DNA of 64,000 bases from Arthrobacter yangruifuii (GTDB taxonomy: Bacteria > Actinomycetota > Actinomycetes > Actinomycetales > Micrococcaceae): NCBI RefSeq assembly GCF_009192775.1, contig NZ_VTFX01000003.1, positions 209,609 to 273,608 on the forward strand, in the 5' to 3' direction. Every line of letters starts with the position of its first letter. Within the stretch, counting starts at the first letter, position 1. The position numbers and the translations under genes were made by a program. Below, piece after piece: positions 9,119 through 19,294 of the stretch. Below the pieces are notes generated by a model, which was not told the DNA's origin, ran no database searches, and saw nothing but the letters and a program-made list of their open reading frames with translations.

Positions 9119-10144
9119 GTGAATCCGGCCGTTCCATCCAAGCGCAGCTCCGGCAGCAAAACCTCCTCCCGTACTGTGTCCTGGCGCGACGTCGAGCCGG
9201 CGCCGTTCATCCTTCTGGCCGGCCCCGAAGACTACCTGGCCTCCCGTGCACGGGACCGGCTGCGCAGCCTGCTGCGGGAAAAGCAGCCGGACACCGAACT
9301 CGTACAGTTCGACGCCGCCACCTATGCTTCCGGGGAACTTATGCTGCAGTCGAGCCCCTCGTTATTCGGTGAAGCCAAACTCATTGAAGCAGTGAACCTG
9401 GCGTCGATGAATGAGGACTTCCTCACCGAAACCCTCACCTACCTGAAGGACCCCTCACCGGACGCCGTCCTGGTGCTGCATCACTCCGGCGGCAACCGCG
9501 GCAAGAAGCTACTGGACGCAGTGAAGGCCGCCGGTGCTCCGGTGGTGGAATGCCAGCCCTTTAAGAAGGACGCCGAGAAGCTGGACTTCGTTACCTCGGA
9601 GTTCCGCTCCGCCCGCCGCCGGATTGACCCGGCCGCGGCCCGGGCACTGGTGAACGCCGTCGGCTCCAGCCTCTCCGAACTGGCCGCCTCCTGCCAGCAG
9701 CTGATCAGCGATTCCACCGGCGAAGTCACCGAGGAGCTGGTGGAGCGGTACTACGGCGGGCGTGTAGAGGCCACCGCGTTCAAGGTCGCCGACGCCGCGC
9801 TGGCCGGCCGGGCAGCACAGGCACTGTCCATGCTCCGGCACGCCTTGGATACCGGAGTGGACCCGGTCCCGCTGGTGGGGGCCCTGGCGATGAAGGTCCG
9901 GGCCGTCGCGCGGGTGGCGAACCTGCGGGGCTCCTCCGCATCCATGGCCAAGGACCTCGGGATGGCTCCATGGCAGGTGGACCAGGCCCGCAGGGATGCC
10001 CAGCGGTTCTCCTCCGAGTCCCTGATCGAAGCCGTCCAGGCCCTGGCCGAGGCAGATGCCCAGGTCAAGGGCGCCGGCAGGGACCCCGTGTACGCCGTCG
10101 AACGCGCCGTGACGGTGATTGCGCTGGCAGCGTCGGGCCGGTAG
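9119..10144 (+). CDS. holA: DNA polymerase III subunit delta
   Basis: The delta subunit of the clamp loader opens the beta sliding clamp during replication. The 341-residue length and sequence fit actinobacterial HolA. The AAA+-like N-terminal domain begins with FILLAGPEDYLASRARDRL near residue 30, the middle carries the FKKDAEKLDFV stretch, and the C-terminal helical collar domain contains VDPVPLVGALAMKVRAVARV and LGMAPWQVDQARRDAQRF. The GTG start has AGGAG eight bases upstream. It is convergent with rpsT. Confidence 0.93.
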   Translation: MNPAVPSKRSSGSKTSSRTVSWRDVEPAPFILLAGPEDYLASRARDRLRSLLREKQPDTELVQFDAATYASGELMLQSSPSLFGEAKLIEAVNLASMNEDFLTETLTYLKDPSPDAVLVLHHSGGNRGKKLLDAVKAAGAPVVECQPFKKDAEKLDFVTSEFRSARRRIDPAAARALVNAVGSSLSELAASCQQLISDSTGEVTEELVERYYGGRVEATAFKVADAALAGRAAQALSMLRHALDTGVDPVPLVGALAMKVRAVARVANLRGSSASMAKDLGMAPWQVDQARRDAQRFSSESLIEAVQALAEADAQVKGAGRDPVYAVERAVTVIALAASGR

Positions 10145-10223
10145 CCATCCGGCGGCCCGCACCGGCTCCACGGTGCCGGCACGCTGCCCGGACCGGCGCC
10201 GGGCTGCAGCTTCGGGGCAAAGC

Positions 10224-10257
10224 AAAAGCGGCCGGTCCCCGAAAGGGACCGGCCGCT
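10224..10257 (-). terminator. Terminator of rpsT
   Basis: A 13-bp perfect stem (AGCGGCCGGTCCC / GGGACCGGCCGCT) with loop CGAAA lies between the convergent ends of holA and rpsT. On the minus strand it is followed by TTTT, so it fits an intrinsic terminator for rpsT. It may also stop holA transcripts. Confidence 0.85.
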
Positions 10258-10281
10258 GATGTAAGTCTGTAGTGCTGCTGC

Positions 10282-10542
10282 TTAGAGCGCGCTGACCTTC
10301 TTGGAGATGGCCGACTTGCGGTTGGCAGCGTTGTTCTTGTGGATAACGCCCTTGCTGACGGCCTTGTCCAGCTTGCGGCTGGCAGTCTTCAGCGCTTCGG
10401 CTGCTGCGTCCTTGTCGCTGGCCTTGACTGCGGCATCAACCTTGCTGATGACGGTCTTCAGCTCGGACTTCACCGAGTTGTTACGCTGACGCGCCTTCTC
10501 GTTGGTGAGGATGCGCTTCTTCTGGGACTTAATATTGGCCAC
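10282..10542 (-). CDS. rpsT: 30S ribosomal protein S20
   Basis: The 86-residue, lysine-rich protein [21 protein letters not shown] is a full-length bacterial S20, which binds the 5' domain of 16S rRNA. Its position next to holA and lepA is the usual actinobacterial order. It is a single gene followed by a strong terminator. Confidence 0.98.
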   Translation of the reverse strand: MANIKSQKKRILTNEKARQRNNSVKSELKTVISKVDAAVKASDKDAAAEALKTASRKLDKAVSKGVIHKNNAANRKSAISKKVSAL

Positions 10543-10716
10543 TTATAAACTCTCTTTGTATTGCGGACTTGGTCGGTGAGGGTATTTCAGCCCAGACATT
10601 GACTGAGCGGCGTGGGGATACCGTAATGGCGCCTGAACCAAAGTGCCCGTCGACCTGCGCGGACACACAGCACAAAATGTTAGCAGAGTTTGGGCTCCGG
10701 TAACGAAAGCGCCGGT

Positions 10717-11403
10717 TCAGTGCGCCGGACGCATCACGGCCAGCCGCCGGGCCACAGTCTGGAAAACGCTCTTGTCCATGATCGCACCTTCCCGGCGCAC
10801 GCTCCCCGGCTTCAGCTGCAGCACCCGGTCCAGCTTCACTTCGCTGGGGCGCCCCTTGCTGTCCCAGGGTCCGGTGCCGACGTCGAGGTACCGCGGATCA
10901 GACCCGCTGCTGTTGTTCCGGTCCCGGCTGGTCATCATGAGGCCCAGCAGCAGAGTGCCGCTGCGCCCGATCAGCAGAACGGGACGGTCCTTGCCCTGGC
11001 TGGGATCATCCTCGTACGGCACCCAGGCCCACACCACCTCGCCGGGGTCCGGATCGCCGTCGGGCTGCGGGGCGTAGACCGGAGTCACGGGCCCGGAGTA
11101 GTCGCCGGCGTAACCCGTTCCTCCGGGAACAGAGGATGCCGGAGCGGCCGACGACGGCGAAGGCCGGGTTTTCGGGGTACGCGGGGGAGCAGGCGGGGTC
11201 CGCGGAGGAGCAGCCGGGGTGCGCGGAGGAGCAGCCGGGATCCTGGGGGAAGGGGAGGGAGCGCGGCGGGTATCCGGCGTGCGGGACTGCCTGGCGGGGC
11301 GTTCACGGCTTGTGTCGGCAGATCCGGATGCGGAGGAAGCCTGGCGCAGCAGGTTGACGGCCGAGCGGGCAAGGGAGGCAAAGGCACGGGCGTTAAAGGG
11401 CAT
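10717..11403 (-). CDS. PemK/MazF-like protein with proline-rich N-terminal region
   Basis: The C-terminal 120 residues resemble the PemK/MazF endoribonuclease toxin fold: [27 protein letters not shown], then LMMTSRD and [14 protein letters not shown]. The N-terminal 90 residues are Arg/Pro/Ala-rich and include tandem RTPAAPP-type heptads encoded by 21-bp DNA repeats. No antitoxin-like small gene adjoins it, since rpsT lies downstream and lepA is divergent. A housekeeping or orphan role is therefore as likely as a toxin role. Ribonuclease activity is inferred from the fold only. The total length of 228 residues is about twice a typical MazF. Confidence 0.75.
   Translation of the reverse strand: MPFNARAFASLARSAVNLLRQASSASGSADTSRERPARQSRTPDTRRAPSPSPRIPAAPPRTPAAPPRTPPAPPRTPKTRPSPSSAAPASSVPGGTGYAGDYSGPVTPVYAPQPDGDPDPGEVVWAWVPYEDDPSQGKDRPVLLIGRSGTLLLGLMMTSRDRNNSSGSDPRYLDVGTGPWDSKGRPSEVKLDRVLQLKPGSVRREGAIMDKSVFQTVARRLAVMRPAH
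11174..11236. repeat. Three 21-bp tandem repeats inside the PemK-like gene
   Basis: Three consecutive 21-bp units (11174-11194, 11195-11215, 11216-11236) with the core CGCGGNGGAGCAG encode the Pro-rich heptads of the PemK-like protein on the minus strand. Units differ at only a few bases. Being in-frame, copy-number change would alter linker length without breaking the gene. Confidence 0.8.
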
Positions 11404-11583
11404 GGCACAACGATATGCTCCCGCCGCGCGGAACCCGGGGTGCGGCCGGTTCCTGATGCGGCGGGCAAACGTGGGAGACTGTTAACTCGACAGAAGAAGA
11501 CCCATCAGACCCGCCAGGACTCCAGGACACCCGCGCACCGCGCCGCGTCCGGTTCGTCCCGGAACAGTAAAGGAACCGCCACA

Positions 11584-13437
11584 GTGTCACCTATGGCCCG
11601 CTTCTCGCCGGTGCCTGCCGCGACGGATCCGGCGATCATCAGAAATTTCTGCATCATCGCCCATATCGACCACGGCAAGTCCACCCTGGCCGACCGCATG
11701 CTCCAGTCCACCGGCGTGGTCGAGCACCGCAACATGAAGGCCCAGTACCTGGACCGGATGGATATCGAGCGTGAGCGCGGCATCACCATCAAGTCCCAGG
11801 CCGTCCGCATGCCGTGGGAACTCGACGGTGAGTCCTACGCACTGAACATGATCGACACCCCCGGACACGTTGACTTCACCTACGAGGTCTCCCGGTCCCT
11901 CGCCGCGTGTGAAGGGGCAATCCTCCTGGTGGACGCCGCACAGGGCATCGAGGCCCAGACCCTGGCGAACCTTTACCTGGCGATGGAAAACGACCTGACC
12001 ATCATCCCGGTCCTCAACAAGATCGACCTTCCGGCAGCGCAACCGGAAAAGTACGCCGAGGAACTCGCCAACCTGATCGGCGGCGACCCCGAAGATGTGC
12101 TGAAGGTCTCCGGCAAGACCGGCGTCGGCGTTGAAGCGCTGCTGGACAAGATTGTCCGCGACATCCCCGCGCCGCAGGGTGACCCCAATGCGCCGGCACG
12201 GGCCATGATCTTCGACTCCGTGTATGACACGTACCGCGGCGTCGTCACCTATGTCCGTGTGATTGACGGATCCCTGTCGCCGCGCGAACGCATTCAGATG
12301 ATGTCCACGCGGGCCAGCCACGAACTCCTCGAGATCGGCGTCAGCTCGCCGGAACCCACTCCCTCCAAGGGCCTGGGCGTCGGCGAGGTGGGCTACCTGA
12401 TCACCGGTGTGAAGGACGTGCGCCTGTCCAAGGTGGGGGACACCGTCACCAACCTCGCCAAGCCGGCCGAGAAGTCCCTCGAAGGCTATGCCGATCCCAA
12501 GCCCATGGTGTTCTCCGGGCTGTACCCCATCGACGGCGCAGACTACCCGGTGCTGCGTGAGGCGCTCGAAAAGCTGATGCTCAACGATGCCGCCCTGGTT
12601 TACGAACCCGAGACGTCGGCAGCGCTGGGCTTCGGCTTCCGGGTGGGCTTCCTGGGCCTGCTGCACCTGGAAATCACCCGTGAACGGCTCGAGCGCGAGT
12701 ACAACCTGGACCTGATCTCCACCGCACCCAACGTGGAGTACGAGGTGACGCTGGAGGACAAGAAGGTGGTCAAGGTGACCAACCCCAGCGAGTACCCCGA
12801 AGGCAAGATCAAGGAAGTCCGCGAGCCGATGGTCTCGGCCACGATCCTGGCGCCGAGCGAATTTGTCGGAGCCATCATGGAGCTGTGCCAGGCCCGCCGA
12901 GGTGTCCTGGGCGGCATGGATTATCTGTCCGAGGATCGGGTGGAAATCCGGTACCGCCTGCCCTTGGCCGAGATCGTTTTCGACTTCTTCGACATCCTCA
13001 AGTCCAAGACCCGCGGCTACGCCTCGCTGGACTGGAAGGCCGACGGCGAGCAGGTGGCCGACCTGGTCAAGGTGGACATCCTGCTCCAGGGTGAACAGGT
13101 GGACGCCTTCAGCTCCATCACCCACAAGGACAAGGCGTACTCCTACGGTGTGATGATGACGGGCAAGCTGCGCGAACTCATTCCCCGCCAGCAGTTCGAG
13201 GTCCCCATCCAGGCTGCCATCGGCTCCCGCATCATTGCCCGCGAATCCATCCGTGCCATCCGCAAGGACGTGCTGGCCAAGTGCTACGGCGGCGACATCA
13301 GCCGTAAGCGCAAGCTGCTCGAAAAGCAGAAGGAAGGCAAGAAGCGCATGAAGATGGTGGGCCGCGTCGAAGTTCCGCAGGAAGCCTTCGTGGCGGCACT
13401 TTCCTCTGACGAATCCAAGGACAAATCCAAGAAGTGA
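11584..13437 (+). CDS. lepA: Elongation factor 4 (LepA)
   Basis: LepA is a ribosome-associated GTPase that affects translocation and 30S assembly. The product has 617 residues. The G motifs are AHIDHGKST (G1), DTPGHVDF (G3) and NKIDLP (G4), followed by EF-G-like domains and the LepA-specific basic C-terminus ([26 protein letters not shown]). The reading frame stays open far upstream, but the GTG at 11584 is preceded by AAAGGA at the right distance and starts just before the conserved [13 protein letters not shown]. Its stop codon overlaps the GTG start of hemW. Confidence 0.96.
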   Translation: MSPMARFSPVPAATDPAIIRNFCIIAHIDHGKSTLADRMLQSTGVVEHRNMKAQYLDRMDIERERGITIKSQAVRMPWELDGESYALNMIDTPGHVDFTYEVSRSLAACEGAILLVDAAQGIEAQTLANLYLAMENDLTIIPVLNKIDLPAAQPEKYAEELANLIGGDPEDVLKVSGKTGVGVEALLDKIVRDIPAPQGDPNAPARAMIFDSVYDTYRGVVTYVRVIDGSLSPRERIQMMSTRASHELLEIGVSSPEPTPSKGLGVGEVGYLITGVKDVRLSKVGDTVTNLAKPAEKSLEGYADPKPMVFSGLYPIDGADYPVLREALEKLMLNDAALVYEPETSAALGFGFRVGFLGLLHLEITRERLEREYNLDLISTAPNVEYEVTLEDKKVVKVTNPSEYPEGKIKEVREPMVSATILAPSEFVGAIMELCQARRGVLGGMDYLSEDRVEIRYRLPLAEIVFDFFDILKSKTRGYASLDWKADGEQVADLVKVDILLQGEQVDAFSSITHKDKAYSYGVMMTGKLRELIPRQQFEVPIQAAIGSRIIARESIRAIRKDVLAKCYGGDISRKRKLLEKQKEGKKRMKMVGRVEVPQEAFVAALSSDESKDKSKK

Positions 13438-14666
13438 CACCCAGCGCACTGCCCCTCGGAGACCCGGCCCCCGCCGACGGCCTCCTGCCCGCCCAGGCCG
13501 CGGACGGAGCAGCGGAGCGGAACTTCGGACTCTACGTCCACATTCCGTTCTGCTCCGTCCGCTGCGGTTACTGCGATTTCAACACCTACACCGCCACCGA
13601 ACTCGGCGGCGGCGCCTCGCAGGACGTCTACGGCGGCACGGCAGCGCGTGAAGTCGTCTTCGCCGCCGACGCGCTGCGGCGTTCAGGCTTGCCCGAACGC
13701 CGCATGGGCACCGTCTTCTTCGGCGGCGGCACCCCGACCCTGCTCCCGGCGGAGGACCTGGCGCTCATCCTGCGCACCGCCGTCGACCAGTGGGGCCTGG
13801 TTCCCGGCGCGGAAGTCACTACGGAAGCGAATCCGGACTCGGTCACCCCGCAGTCCCTGCAGCTGCTGGCCGACGCCGGCTTCACCCGTGTGTCCTTCGG
13901 CATGCAGTCCGCCGTGCCCCACGTGCTGGCGGTGCTGGACCGCACGCACACGCCGTCGCGCGTTCCGCAGGCCGTGCAGTGGGCCCGCGACGCCGGCCTG
14001 AACGTCAGCGTTGACCTGATCTACGGAACGCCCGGCGAATCCATGGCCGACTGGAAGCATTCCCTGGAAGAGGCACTGAGCTACGAACCGGACCACATTT
14101 CTGCCTACGCGCTGATCATCGAGGAAGGCACCAAGCTGGCTGCCCGGATGCGGCGCGGCGAAGTGCCGCCCATCGACGACGACGACCACGCCGACAAATA
14201 CGTGCTGGCCGACGAGATGATGACCGCGGCCGGCCTGAACTGGTACGAGGTCAGCAACTGGGCCCGCACCCCCGCAGACCAGTGCCGGCACAATTTGGCG
14301 TACTGGCGCAGTGATGACTGGTGGGGCATCGGCCCCGGAGCCCATTCCCATGCAGGTGGTGTGCGGTGGTGGAATGCCAAGCACCCCACCGCGTACGCCC
14401 AGCGGATCGAGGCGGGGGAGTCACCCGCCGTCGGACGGGAAACCCTCGACGCCGATACCCGCTACATGGAAGACGTGATGCTCCGGACACGGCTGGCCGA
14501 GGGCCTGGCCCTGGACCGGCTGCGCGAATCCGGACGGCAGGCAGTGGCCGGGCTGATGGCCGACGGTCTGGTGGACCCCCGGGCGGCGCTCACCGGCAAG
14601 GTCATCCTCACCCCCAAGGGGCGGCTGCTGGCCGACGCCGTGGTCCGCCGGCTGCTGCCGGACTGA
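13434..14666 (+). CDS. hemW: HemW-like radical SAM protein
   Basis: A 410-residue radical SAM protein of the HemW (HemN-like) family, proposed to be a haem chaperone rather than a true coproporphyrinogen dehydrogenase. The Fe-S cysteine motif appears as [17 protein letters not shown] near residue 36. [10 protein letters not shown] and the HemW-type [12 protein letters not shown] and [21 protein letters not shown] follow. The GTG start overlaps the lepA stop (GTGA), so translational coupling is likely. Older annotations call it coproporphyrinogen III oxidase. Confidence 0.92.
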   Translation: MTPSALPLGDPAPADGLLPAQAADGAAERNFGLYVHIPFCSVRCGYCDFNTYTATELGGGASQDVYGGTAAREVVFAADALRRSGLPERRMGTVFFGGGTPTLLPAEDLALILRTAVDQWGLVPGAEVTTEANPDSVTPQSLQLLADAGFTRVSFGMQSAVPHVLAVLDRTHTPSRVPQAVQWARDAGLNVSVDLIYGTPGESMADWKHSLEEALSYEPDHISAYALIIEEGTKLAARMRRGEVPPIDDDDHADKYVLADEMMTAAGLNWYEVSNWARTPADQCRHNLAYWRSDDWWGIGPGAHSHAGGVRWWNAKHPTAYAQRIEAGESPAVGRETLDADTRYMEDVMLRTRLAEGLALDRLRESGRQAVAGLMADGLVDPRAALTGKVILTPKGRLLADAVVRRLLPD

Positions 14667-14691
14667 GGCAGGCGGCCTGCGCCTGCCTCAG

Positions 14692-15120
14692 CTACTTGAT
14701 CCGGCGCAGGTTCAGCGGGTAGCGGTAGGGCCGGCCGCGGTTGCATTCGATGCCCGCAACCACGGAGGACACGGCAATATAGACCCAGATCAGGGCGTTG
14801 AGCACGGCGAAAAACCCGCCGATTACCGGGATGAAGGACAATGCCCAGACCGTCAGGGCCGCAAGGCTGGGCGGAAGCGTGAAGTTCAGGGCTTCCTTGG
14901 CTTCCTGGGCGGTGAACGGACCGCGGTCGCGGAACACCAGGTAAATGATCAGCGACGGAACAAAAGCAAGGATCCCGCCGAAGTGAGCCAGGGTTGCCCA
15001 CTGCCGGTCCTCTGATGCCGTCAGCGGCAGCGCGTTGGCCGGAGCCCCCTGGTAGACCGGGCGCTGCGCACTGCCCTGATCTTCAGGCCGGGGGTGGTGG
15101 TTCTGGCGTGTGTTGGACAC
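14692..15120 (-). CDS. DUF4870 membrane protein
   Basis: The 142-residue protein has a hydrophilic N-terminus followed by the DUF4870 pattern: DRQWATLAHFGGILAFVPSL, a polar FRDRGPFTAQEAKEALNF loop, then two hydrophobic helices. The family is of unknown function and sits in the membrane. The GTG start follows AAAAGGAA. It is convergent with hemW. Confidence 0.85.
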   Translation of the reverse strand: MSNTRQNHHPRPEDQGSAQRPVYQGAPANALPLTASEDRQWATLAHFGGILAFVPSLIIYLVFRDRGPFTAQEAKEALNFTLPPSLAALTVWALSFIPVIGGFFAVLNALIWVYIAVSSVVAGIECNRGRPYRYPLNLRRIK

Positions 15121-15237
15121 GGGGCTAATTCCTTTTGGTTCAGGGTGACACAGGGTCGGTCCGCTACTACGTATTTCTCAAGGGTACTGGTTAGGGCACT
15201 TCCGCATGGAAAGGCCACAGCCGATGCGGCGCATGTC

Positions 15238-16086
15238 TCATCCCGGCACGGTCAGGAAATCGATGACTTCCTCAACACGCCCAAGCAGCGACGGTTCCAG
15301 ATCCGCGTAGCTGTTCACCTGCCCCAGGAGCTTCTTCCAGCCCAGGGCGACGTCGGTATGGTCGCGGTGCGGCCAGCCCAGTCCCTGCAGGATTCCGGTT
15401 TTCCAGTCCAGGTGCCGGGGAACCACAGGCCAGGCGCTGCGCCCGATCACAGAGGGCTTGATCGCCTGCCACACATCCACGTACGGGTGACCGACAATCA
15501 GCACGTTGCCCGGCGCGCCCGGGGAGGTCATGGCTTCAGCTGCGATGCGGGATTCCTTGGACCCCGGCACCAGGTGGTCCACCAGGATCCCCAGCCGCCG
15601 GCCCGGCCCCGGGGCGAACTCACGGACCGCCGAGTACAGGTCATCCACGCCGTGGAGCGGTTCGACGACGATTCCCTCCACCCGCAGATCATCGCCCCAC
15701 ACCTTCTCCACCAGTTCGGCATCATGCTTGCCTTCAACCCAGATGCGGCTGGCCCGGGCGGTGCGGGCCCGCTGGTTCGCCACGCGGACGGAGCCCGACG
15801 CCGTGCGGGCCGGACCCGCCTTCACCGCGGCCGCCGCTGCGGGAACCACTTCCACCGGTTCGCCCTCGAGCAGGAAACCGAAACCGAGTTCGAAGGATTT
15901 CCTTTTCCCGCGCCGGTCCTCCAGCACCATCAGGTGCAGCCCGCCGGATTTCTCCACGCGCACCACCGCACCTACCCAGCCGGAGGCAACGTCCTCCAGG
16001 ACCAGGCCGGTCTCCGCGCCGACTTTGCGCAGGGCGGTACGGGCCGGCGCGGTGATGTCCTGCGGACCCCAGGAAAAGCTGGACAC
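15238..16086 (-). CDS. DUF3097 family protein
   Basis: The 282-residue soluble protein matches the actinobacterial DUF3097 family in length and in its conserved stretches. IWVEGKHDAELVEKVWGDDL resembles a Toprim-like metal-binding motif, and ILVDHLVPGSKES and VLIVGHPYVDVWQAIKP follow. The ExK and D/H pattern suggests nucleic-acid work, but no activity is established. It is divergent from hrcA, and the CIRCE operator lies in the shared region. GTG start. Confidence 0.85.
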   Translation of the reverse strand: MSSFSWGPQDITAPARTALRKVGAETGLVLEDVASGWVGAVVRVEKSGGLHLMVLEDRRGKRKSFELGFGFLLEGEPVEVVPAAAAAVKAGPARTASGSVRVANQRARTARASRIWVEGKHDAELVEKVWGDDLRVEGIVVEPLHGVDDLYSAVREFAPGPGRRLGILVDHLVPGSKESRIAAEAMTSPGAPGNVLIVGHPYVDVWQAIKPSVIGRSAWPVVPRHLDWKTGILQGLGWPHRDHTDVALGWKKLLGQVNSYADLEPSLLGRVEEVIDFLTVPG

Positions 16087-16177
16087 GAAGTTGCCTCACT
16101 TACGGTTCGTTTCGGGTGGAAACCGCAGCTGGCCACGGGTTCCTCAATGCTAGCAACGCTGCTGATCCGTATTAGAC

Positions 16178-16204
16178 TTAGCACTTGAACATTGTGAGTG
16201 CTAA
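16178..16204. promoter_or_regulatory. CIRCE operator of hrcA
   Basis: TTAGCACTT and GAGTGCTAA are separated by exactly nine bases, one base off the consensus TTAGCACTC-N9-GAGTGCTAA. CIRCE is bound by HrcA to repress heat-shock genes, and it lies 50 bp before the hrcA start. Its presence excludes an in-frame GTG inside the element (16198) as the hrcA start. Confidence 0.95.
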
Positions 16205-16254
16205 ATGTACGGCGCTCCCGCCGATCAACCGCCGATCAACAGGGAGGGACAACC

Positions 16255-17268
16255 ATGAGTGAGCCACGCCGACTCGAGGTCCTCCGCGCCATTGTTGAGG
16301 ACTACGTCCATTCGCGCGAGCCGGTAGGGTCCAAGGCGCTGGTGGAACGCCACCGGCTGGGCGTTTCCTCGGCAACCATCCGCAATGACATGGCTGTCCT
16401 GGAGGAAGAGGGGCTGATTACCGCCCCGCATACGTCCGCCGGCCGGATCCCCACCGACAAGGGCTACCGGCTGTTCGTGGACCGCATCTCCGACGTCAAG
16501 CCGCTGTCCGCCGCGGAGCGCCGCGCCATCTCCTCCCTGCTGGAGGAAGCCGATGACCTCGACGACGTGATGGACCGGACGGTCCGGCTGTTGTCCCAGC
16601 TGACCAATCAGGTGGCCGTTGTGCAGTACCCGCACCTGGGCAATGCCAAGGTACGGCACATTGAATTCGTCCTCCTTGCGCCGGCACAGGTTCTGGTGGT
16701 CCTGATCTCGACCACGGGGCGCGTGGAGCAGCGCGTGATGACCGTTCCGCAGTCCGTGACCGAGCCGGACCTCATGGACCTGCGCCAGCACTTCCTCTCA
16801 GCGCTGGCGGGAACATCGCTCAGCGGTATCACCAGCCAGCTGGCCAATACCCTGGCTACCGTGCCCGCCGGCCGCCGCCTCGTGGGCAACGCCCTGGGCC
16901 ACTGCCTGGAACAGCTGGCCGGCATTGACCGCGAGGACCGGCTGGTGATGGCCGGCACCGCCAATCTGGCGCGCTCCACTGTAGACTTTCCGCTGACCAT
17001 CGGTCCGGTGCTCGAGGCCCTCGAAGAGCAGGTGGTCATGCTGCGGCTGCTGTCCGAAATGGAACAGGATGCCCGCGGGGTTGCCGTCCGGATCGGACGG
17101 GAAAACCCCCACGGCGGACTGTCCGAAGCATCGGTGGTGGCCACGGGGTACGGACCCGACGCCACCGCGAAGGTCGGCATCCTCGGTCCCACCCGGATGG
17201 ACTATCCCACCACCATGGCGGCGGTGCGTGCAGTTGCCCGGTACCTGTCCCGAATACTTAACAACTAA
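16255..17268 (+). CDS. hrcA: Heat-inducible repressor HrcA
   Basis: HrcA represses chaperone genes by binding CIRCE, with GroEL needed for its activity in known systems. The 337-residue protein has an N-terminal winged helix (RRLEVLRAIVEDYVHSREPVGSKAL, SATIRNDMAVLEEEGLI, HTSAGRIPTDKGYR) and the GAF-like dimerisation domain. The ATG at 16255 was chosen because AGGGAGGGA lies just upstream and the protein then starts at the conserved MSEPRRLEVL. It leads an operon with dnaJ and rsmE and is likely self-repressed through the CIRCE at 16178. Confidence 0.96.
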   Translation: MSEPRRLEVLRAIVEDYVHSREPVGSKALVERHRLGVSSATIRNDMAVLEEEGLITAPHTSAGRIPTDKGYRLFVDRISDVKPLSAAERRAISSLLEEADDLDDVMDRTVRLLSQLTNQVAVVQYPHLGNAKVRHIEFVLLAPAQVLVVLISTTGRVEQRVMTVPQSVTEPDLMDLRQHFLSALAGTSLSGITSQLANTLATVPAGRRLVGNALGHCLEQLAGIDREDRLVMAGTANLARSTVDFPLTIGPVLEALEEQVVMLRLLSEMEQDARGVAVRIGRENPHGGLSEASVVATGYGPDATAKVGILGPTRMDYPTTMAAVRAVARYLSRILNN

Positions 17269-17373
17269 CGCGGTCCACGCAGTTACGGACCCGCCCGCCG
17301 GGGGAACCGGCGGGAACCCACACTCCGCCTTCAAACGCTGAAGGCACGCAATACAGGAAAGCGATGTGCACGA

Positions 17374-18516
17374 GTGAGCGATCACTACCAGGTTCTGGGT
17401 GTCGAACGAGACGCCACCGGTGAAGAAATCAAGAAGGCGTACCGGAAGCTTGCCCGCAAGCTGCACCCGGACGTCAACAACGCTCCCGGTGCCTCCGATG
17501 AATTCAAAGCTGTAACGCACGCCTACGAGGTGCTGTCCGATCCCGAAAAGCGGCGGATCTACGACACCACGGGCAACGAGAACGGCAATGACAACGGTTT
17601 CGGCGGAGGCGGCGGCTTCGGCGCCCAGGGCTTCGGCTTCCAGGACATCTTCGACACCTTCTTCGGCGGCGGAGCACCGGGCGGCGGACGCGGACCTGCC
17701 ACCCGCAGCCGCCGTGGCCAGGACGCCCTGATCAGCGTCCGGATCGACCTGAAGGACGCCGTCTTCGGCACCAACAAAAAGATCGACATCGACACCGCCG
17801 TCGTGTGCCCCACGTGTGACGGCTCCTGCTGCCAGCCCGGCACCTCCCCGCGCACCTGCGACATCTGCCACGGCACCGGCCAGGTCCAGCGGGCCGTCCG
17901 CTCCATCCTGGGCCAGGTCATGACCTCCGCGCCCTGCGGCACCTGCAACGGCTTCGGCACCGTCATTCCCGACCCCTGCCATGAGTGCTCCGGCGAAGGC
18001 CGCGTCCGCAACCGCCGCACCCTCACCATCAAGGTCCCGGCCGGCGTTGCCACCGGCACCCGGATCCAGCTTGGCGGACAGGGTGAAGCCGGTCTGGCCG
18101 GCGGCCCCTCGGGGGATCTCTACGTGGAGATCCGGGTCAACAACGACCCCACGTTCCTGCGCGACGGCGATGACCTGCACGCCACGCTGACAGTGCCCAT
18201 GACTGCGGCAGCCCTGGGCACCACAGTGACACTGGACACCTTCGACGGCGAACGGGAGATCACCGTGAAGCCGGGCACCCAGTCCGGCGAAGTCTCCGTG
18301 CTCAATGACCTGGGCGTCACCCACCTGCGCGGCCACGGCCGGGGCGATCTCCGCGTGCACCTGCACGTGGAAACCCCGCAGAAGCTGGACTCCGAGCAGG
18401 AGGAACTGCTGCGCCGGCTGGCCAAGCTGCGCGGCGAGGAATACAGCGAAGGCAGGCTCAACAGCTCCGGCACCGGTGTGTTCGCCAAGCTGCGGGACCG
18501 TCTGGGCAACCTCTGA
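17374..18516 (+). CDS. dnaJ: Molecular chaperone DnaJ (hrcA-linked, DnaJ2 type)
   Basis: A type I Hsp40 of 380 residues. It contains a J domain with HPD near residue 32, a Gly/Phe-rich region ([19 protein letters not shown]), four cysteine zinc motifs ([32 protein letters not shown]) and the C-terminal substrate-binding domain. The first zinc motif has Cys where the consensus has the last Gly. Actinobacteria usually carry one dnaJ with dnaK and a second with hrcA; this is the second. The GTG start has AGGAAAG a little far upstream. It lies in the CIRCE-controlled operon. Confidence 0.95.
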   Translation: MSDHYQVLGVERDATGEEIKKAYRKLARKLHPDVNNAPGASDEFKAVTHAYEVLSDPEKRRIYDTTGNENGNDNGFGGGGGFGAQGFGFQDIFDTFFGGGAPGGGRGPATRSRRGQDALISVRIDLKDAVFGTNKKIDIDTAVVCPTCDGSCCQPGTSPRTCDICHGTGQVQRAVRSILGQVMTSAPCGTCNGFGTVIPDPCHECSGEGRVRNRRTLTIKVPAGVATGTRIQLGGQGEAGLAGGPSGDLYVEIRVNNDPTFLRDGDDLHATLTVPMTAAALGTTVTLDTFDGEREITVKPGTQSGEVSVLNDLGVTHLRGHGRGDLRVHLHVETPQKLDSEQEELLRRLAKLRGEEYSEGRLNSSGTGVFAKLRDRLGNL

Positions 18517-18517
18517 G

Positions 18518-19285
18518 ATGACCAACCCGATTTTCTTCGGTGACCCGGCGCAGGTTGCTGCCGCCGGGCCCGGGGCGCTTTTCCGCCTTGAGGGCCCCGA
18601 GGCCCGGCACGCCGTGTCCGTGAAGCGCCTGGGCGCAGGCGAAAGCGTGGACGTGGTTGACGGCGCCGGGCGCCGGCTCACCGGAACCGTCACGGAGACC
18701 GGTGCGTCCGTCCTGGAACTGCGGGTGGAAAACGTTCTGGATGAACCGGCAGCGTCCGAGCGGTTCATCCTGGTGCAGGCACTGGCCAAGGGGGACCGGG
18801 ACGAACAGGCGGTGGAGGCAGCCACCGAGCTGGGGGTGGATGCCGTGATTCCGTGGCAGTCTGACCGCAGCATTGTCCGCTGGCGCGCGGAAAAGGCCGC
18901 CAAGGGGCAGGCGAAATGGCAGGCCCTGACCACCGCCGCGGCCAAGCAGTCCCGCCGCTCCCGCATTCCCGTCGTGGAGCCTGCACTGGACAGCCGTGCC
19001 CTGCCGGGCCGGCTGCGGGACCTGGACCTGGTCCTGGTTCTGCATGAGGAAGCGGACATGCCGCTGGCAGAGGCCGTGCACGTCCTCGAAACCCGCACTC
19101 CTGGTGTCGGCGCCGCATCCATTGCCGTGGTTGTGGGACCGGAAGGCGGTATCAGCCCCGCGGAGCTTGAGGCCCTGCGCGCTGTCGGAGCAGTGGCCGT
19201 CCGGCTGGGACCGCACGTTCTGCGGTCCTCGACCGCCGGGCCCTCGGCGCTGGCGGTGCTGAACCAGCTGCTCGGCCGCTGGTAG
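18518..19285 (+). CDS. rsmE: 16S rRNA m3U1498 methyltransferase RsmE
   Basis: A SPOUT-class methyltransferase of 255 residues that methylates U1498 of 16S rRNA. Its knot is visible in ILVQALAKGDRDEQAVEAA, VVVGPEGGISPAELEAL and LGPHVLRSSTAGPSALAVL. It starts at ATG one base after the dnaJ stop, so the two are translationally linked. Placement after dnaJ is typical. It converges with the lipoprotein gene downstream. Confidence 0.95.
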   Translation: MTNPIFFGDPAQVAAAGPGALFRLEGPEARHAVSVKRLGAGESVDVVDGAGRRLTGTVTETGASVLELRVENVLDEPAASERFILVQALAKGDRDEQAVEAATELGVDAVIPWQSDRSIVRWRAEKAAKGQAKWQALTTAAAKQSRRSRIPVVEPALDSRALPGRLRDLDLVLVLHEEADMPLAEAVHVLETRTPGVGAASIAVVVGPEGGISPAELEALRAVGAVAVRLGPHVLRSSTAGPSALAVLNQLLGRW

Positions 19286-19294
19286 GAGGCTCCG

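Noticed and set aside
10690..11583. N-terminal extension of lepA across the PemK-like gene
   Set aside because: The extension is antisense to the PemK-like gene and unlike any LepA. The normal LepA start at 11584 has its own ribosome-binding site.
16198..16254. Upstream in-frame extension of hrcA beginning at a GTG
   Set aside because: The GTG lies inside the CIRCE operator and has no ribosome-binding site. The ATG at 16255 has AGGGAGGGA before it.
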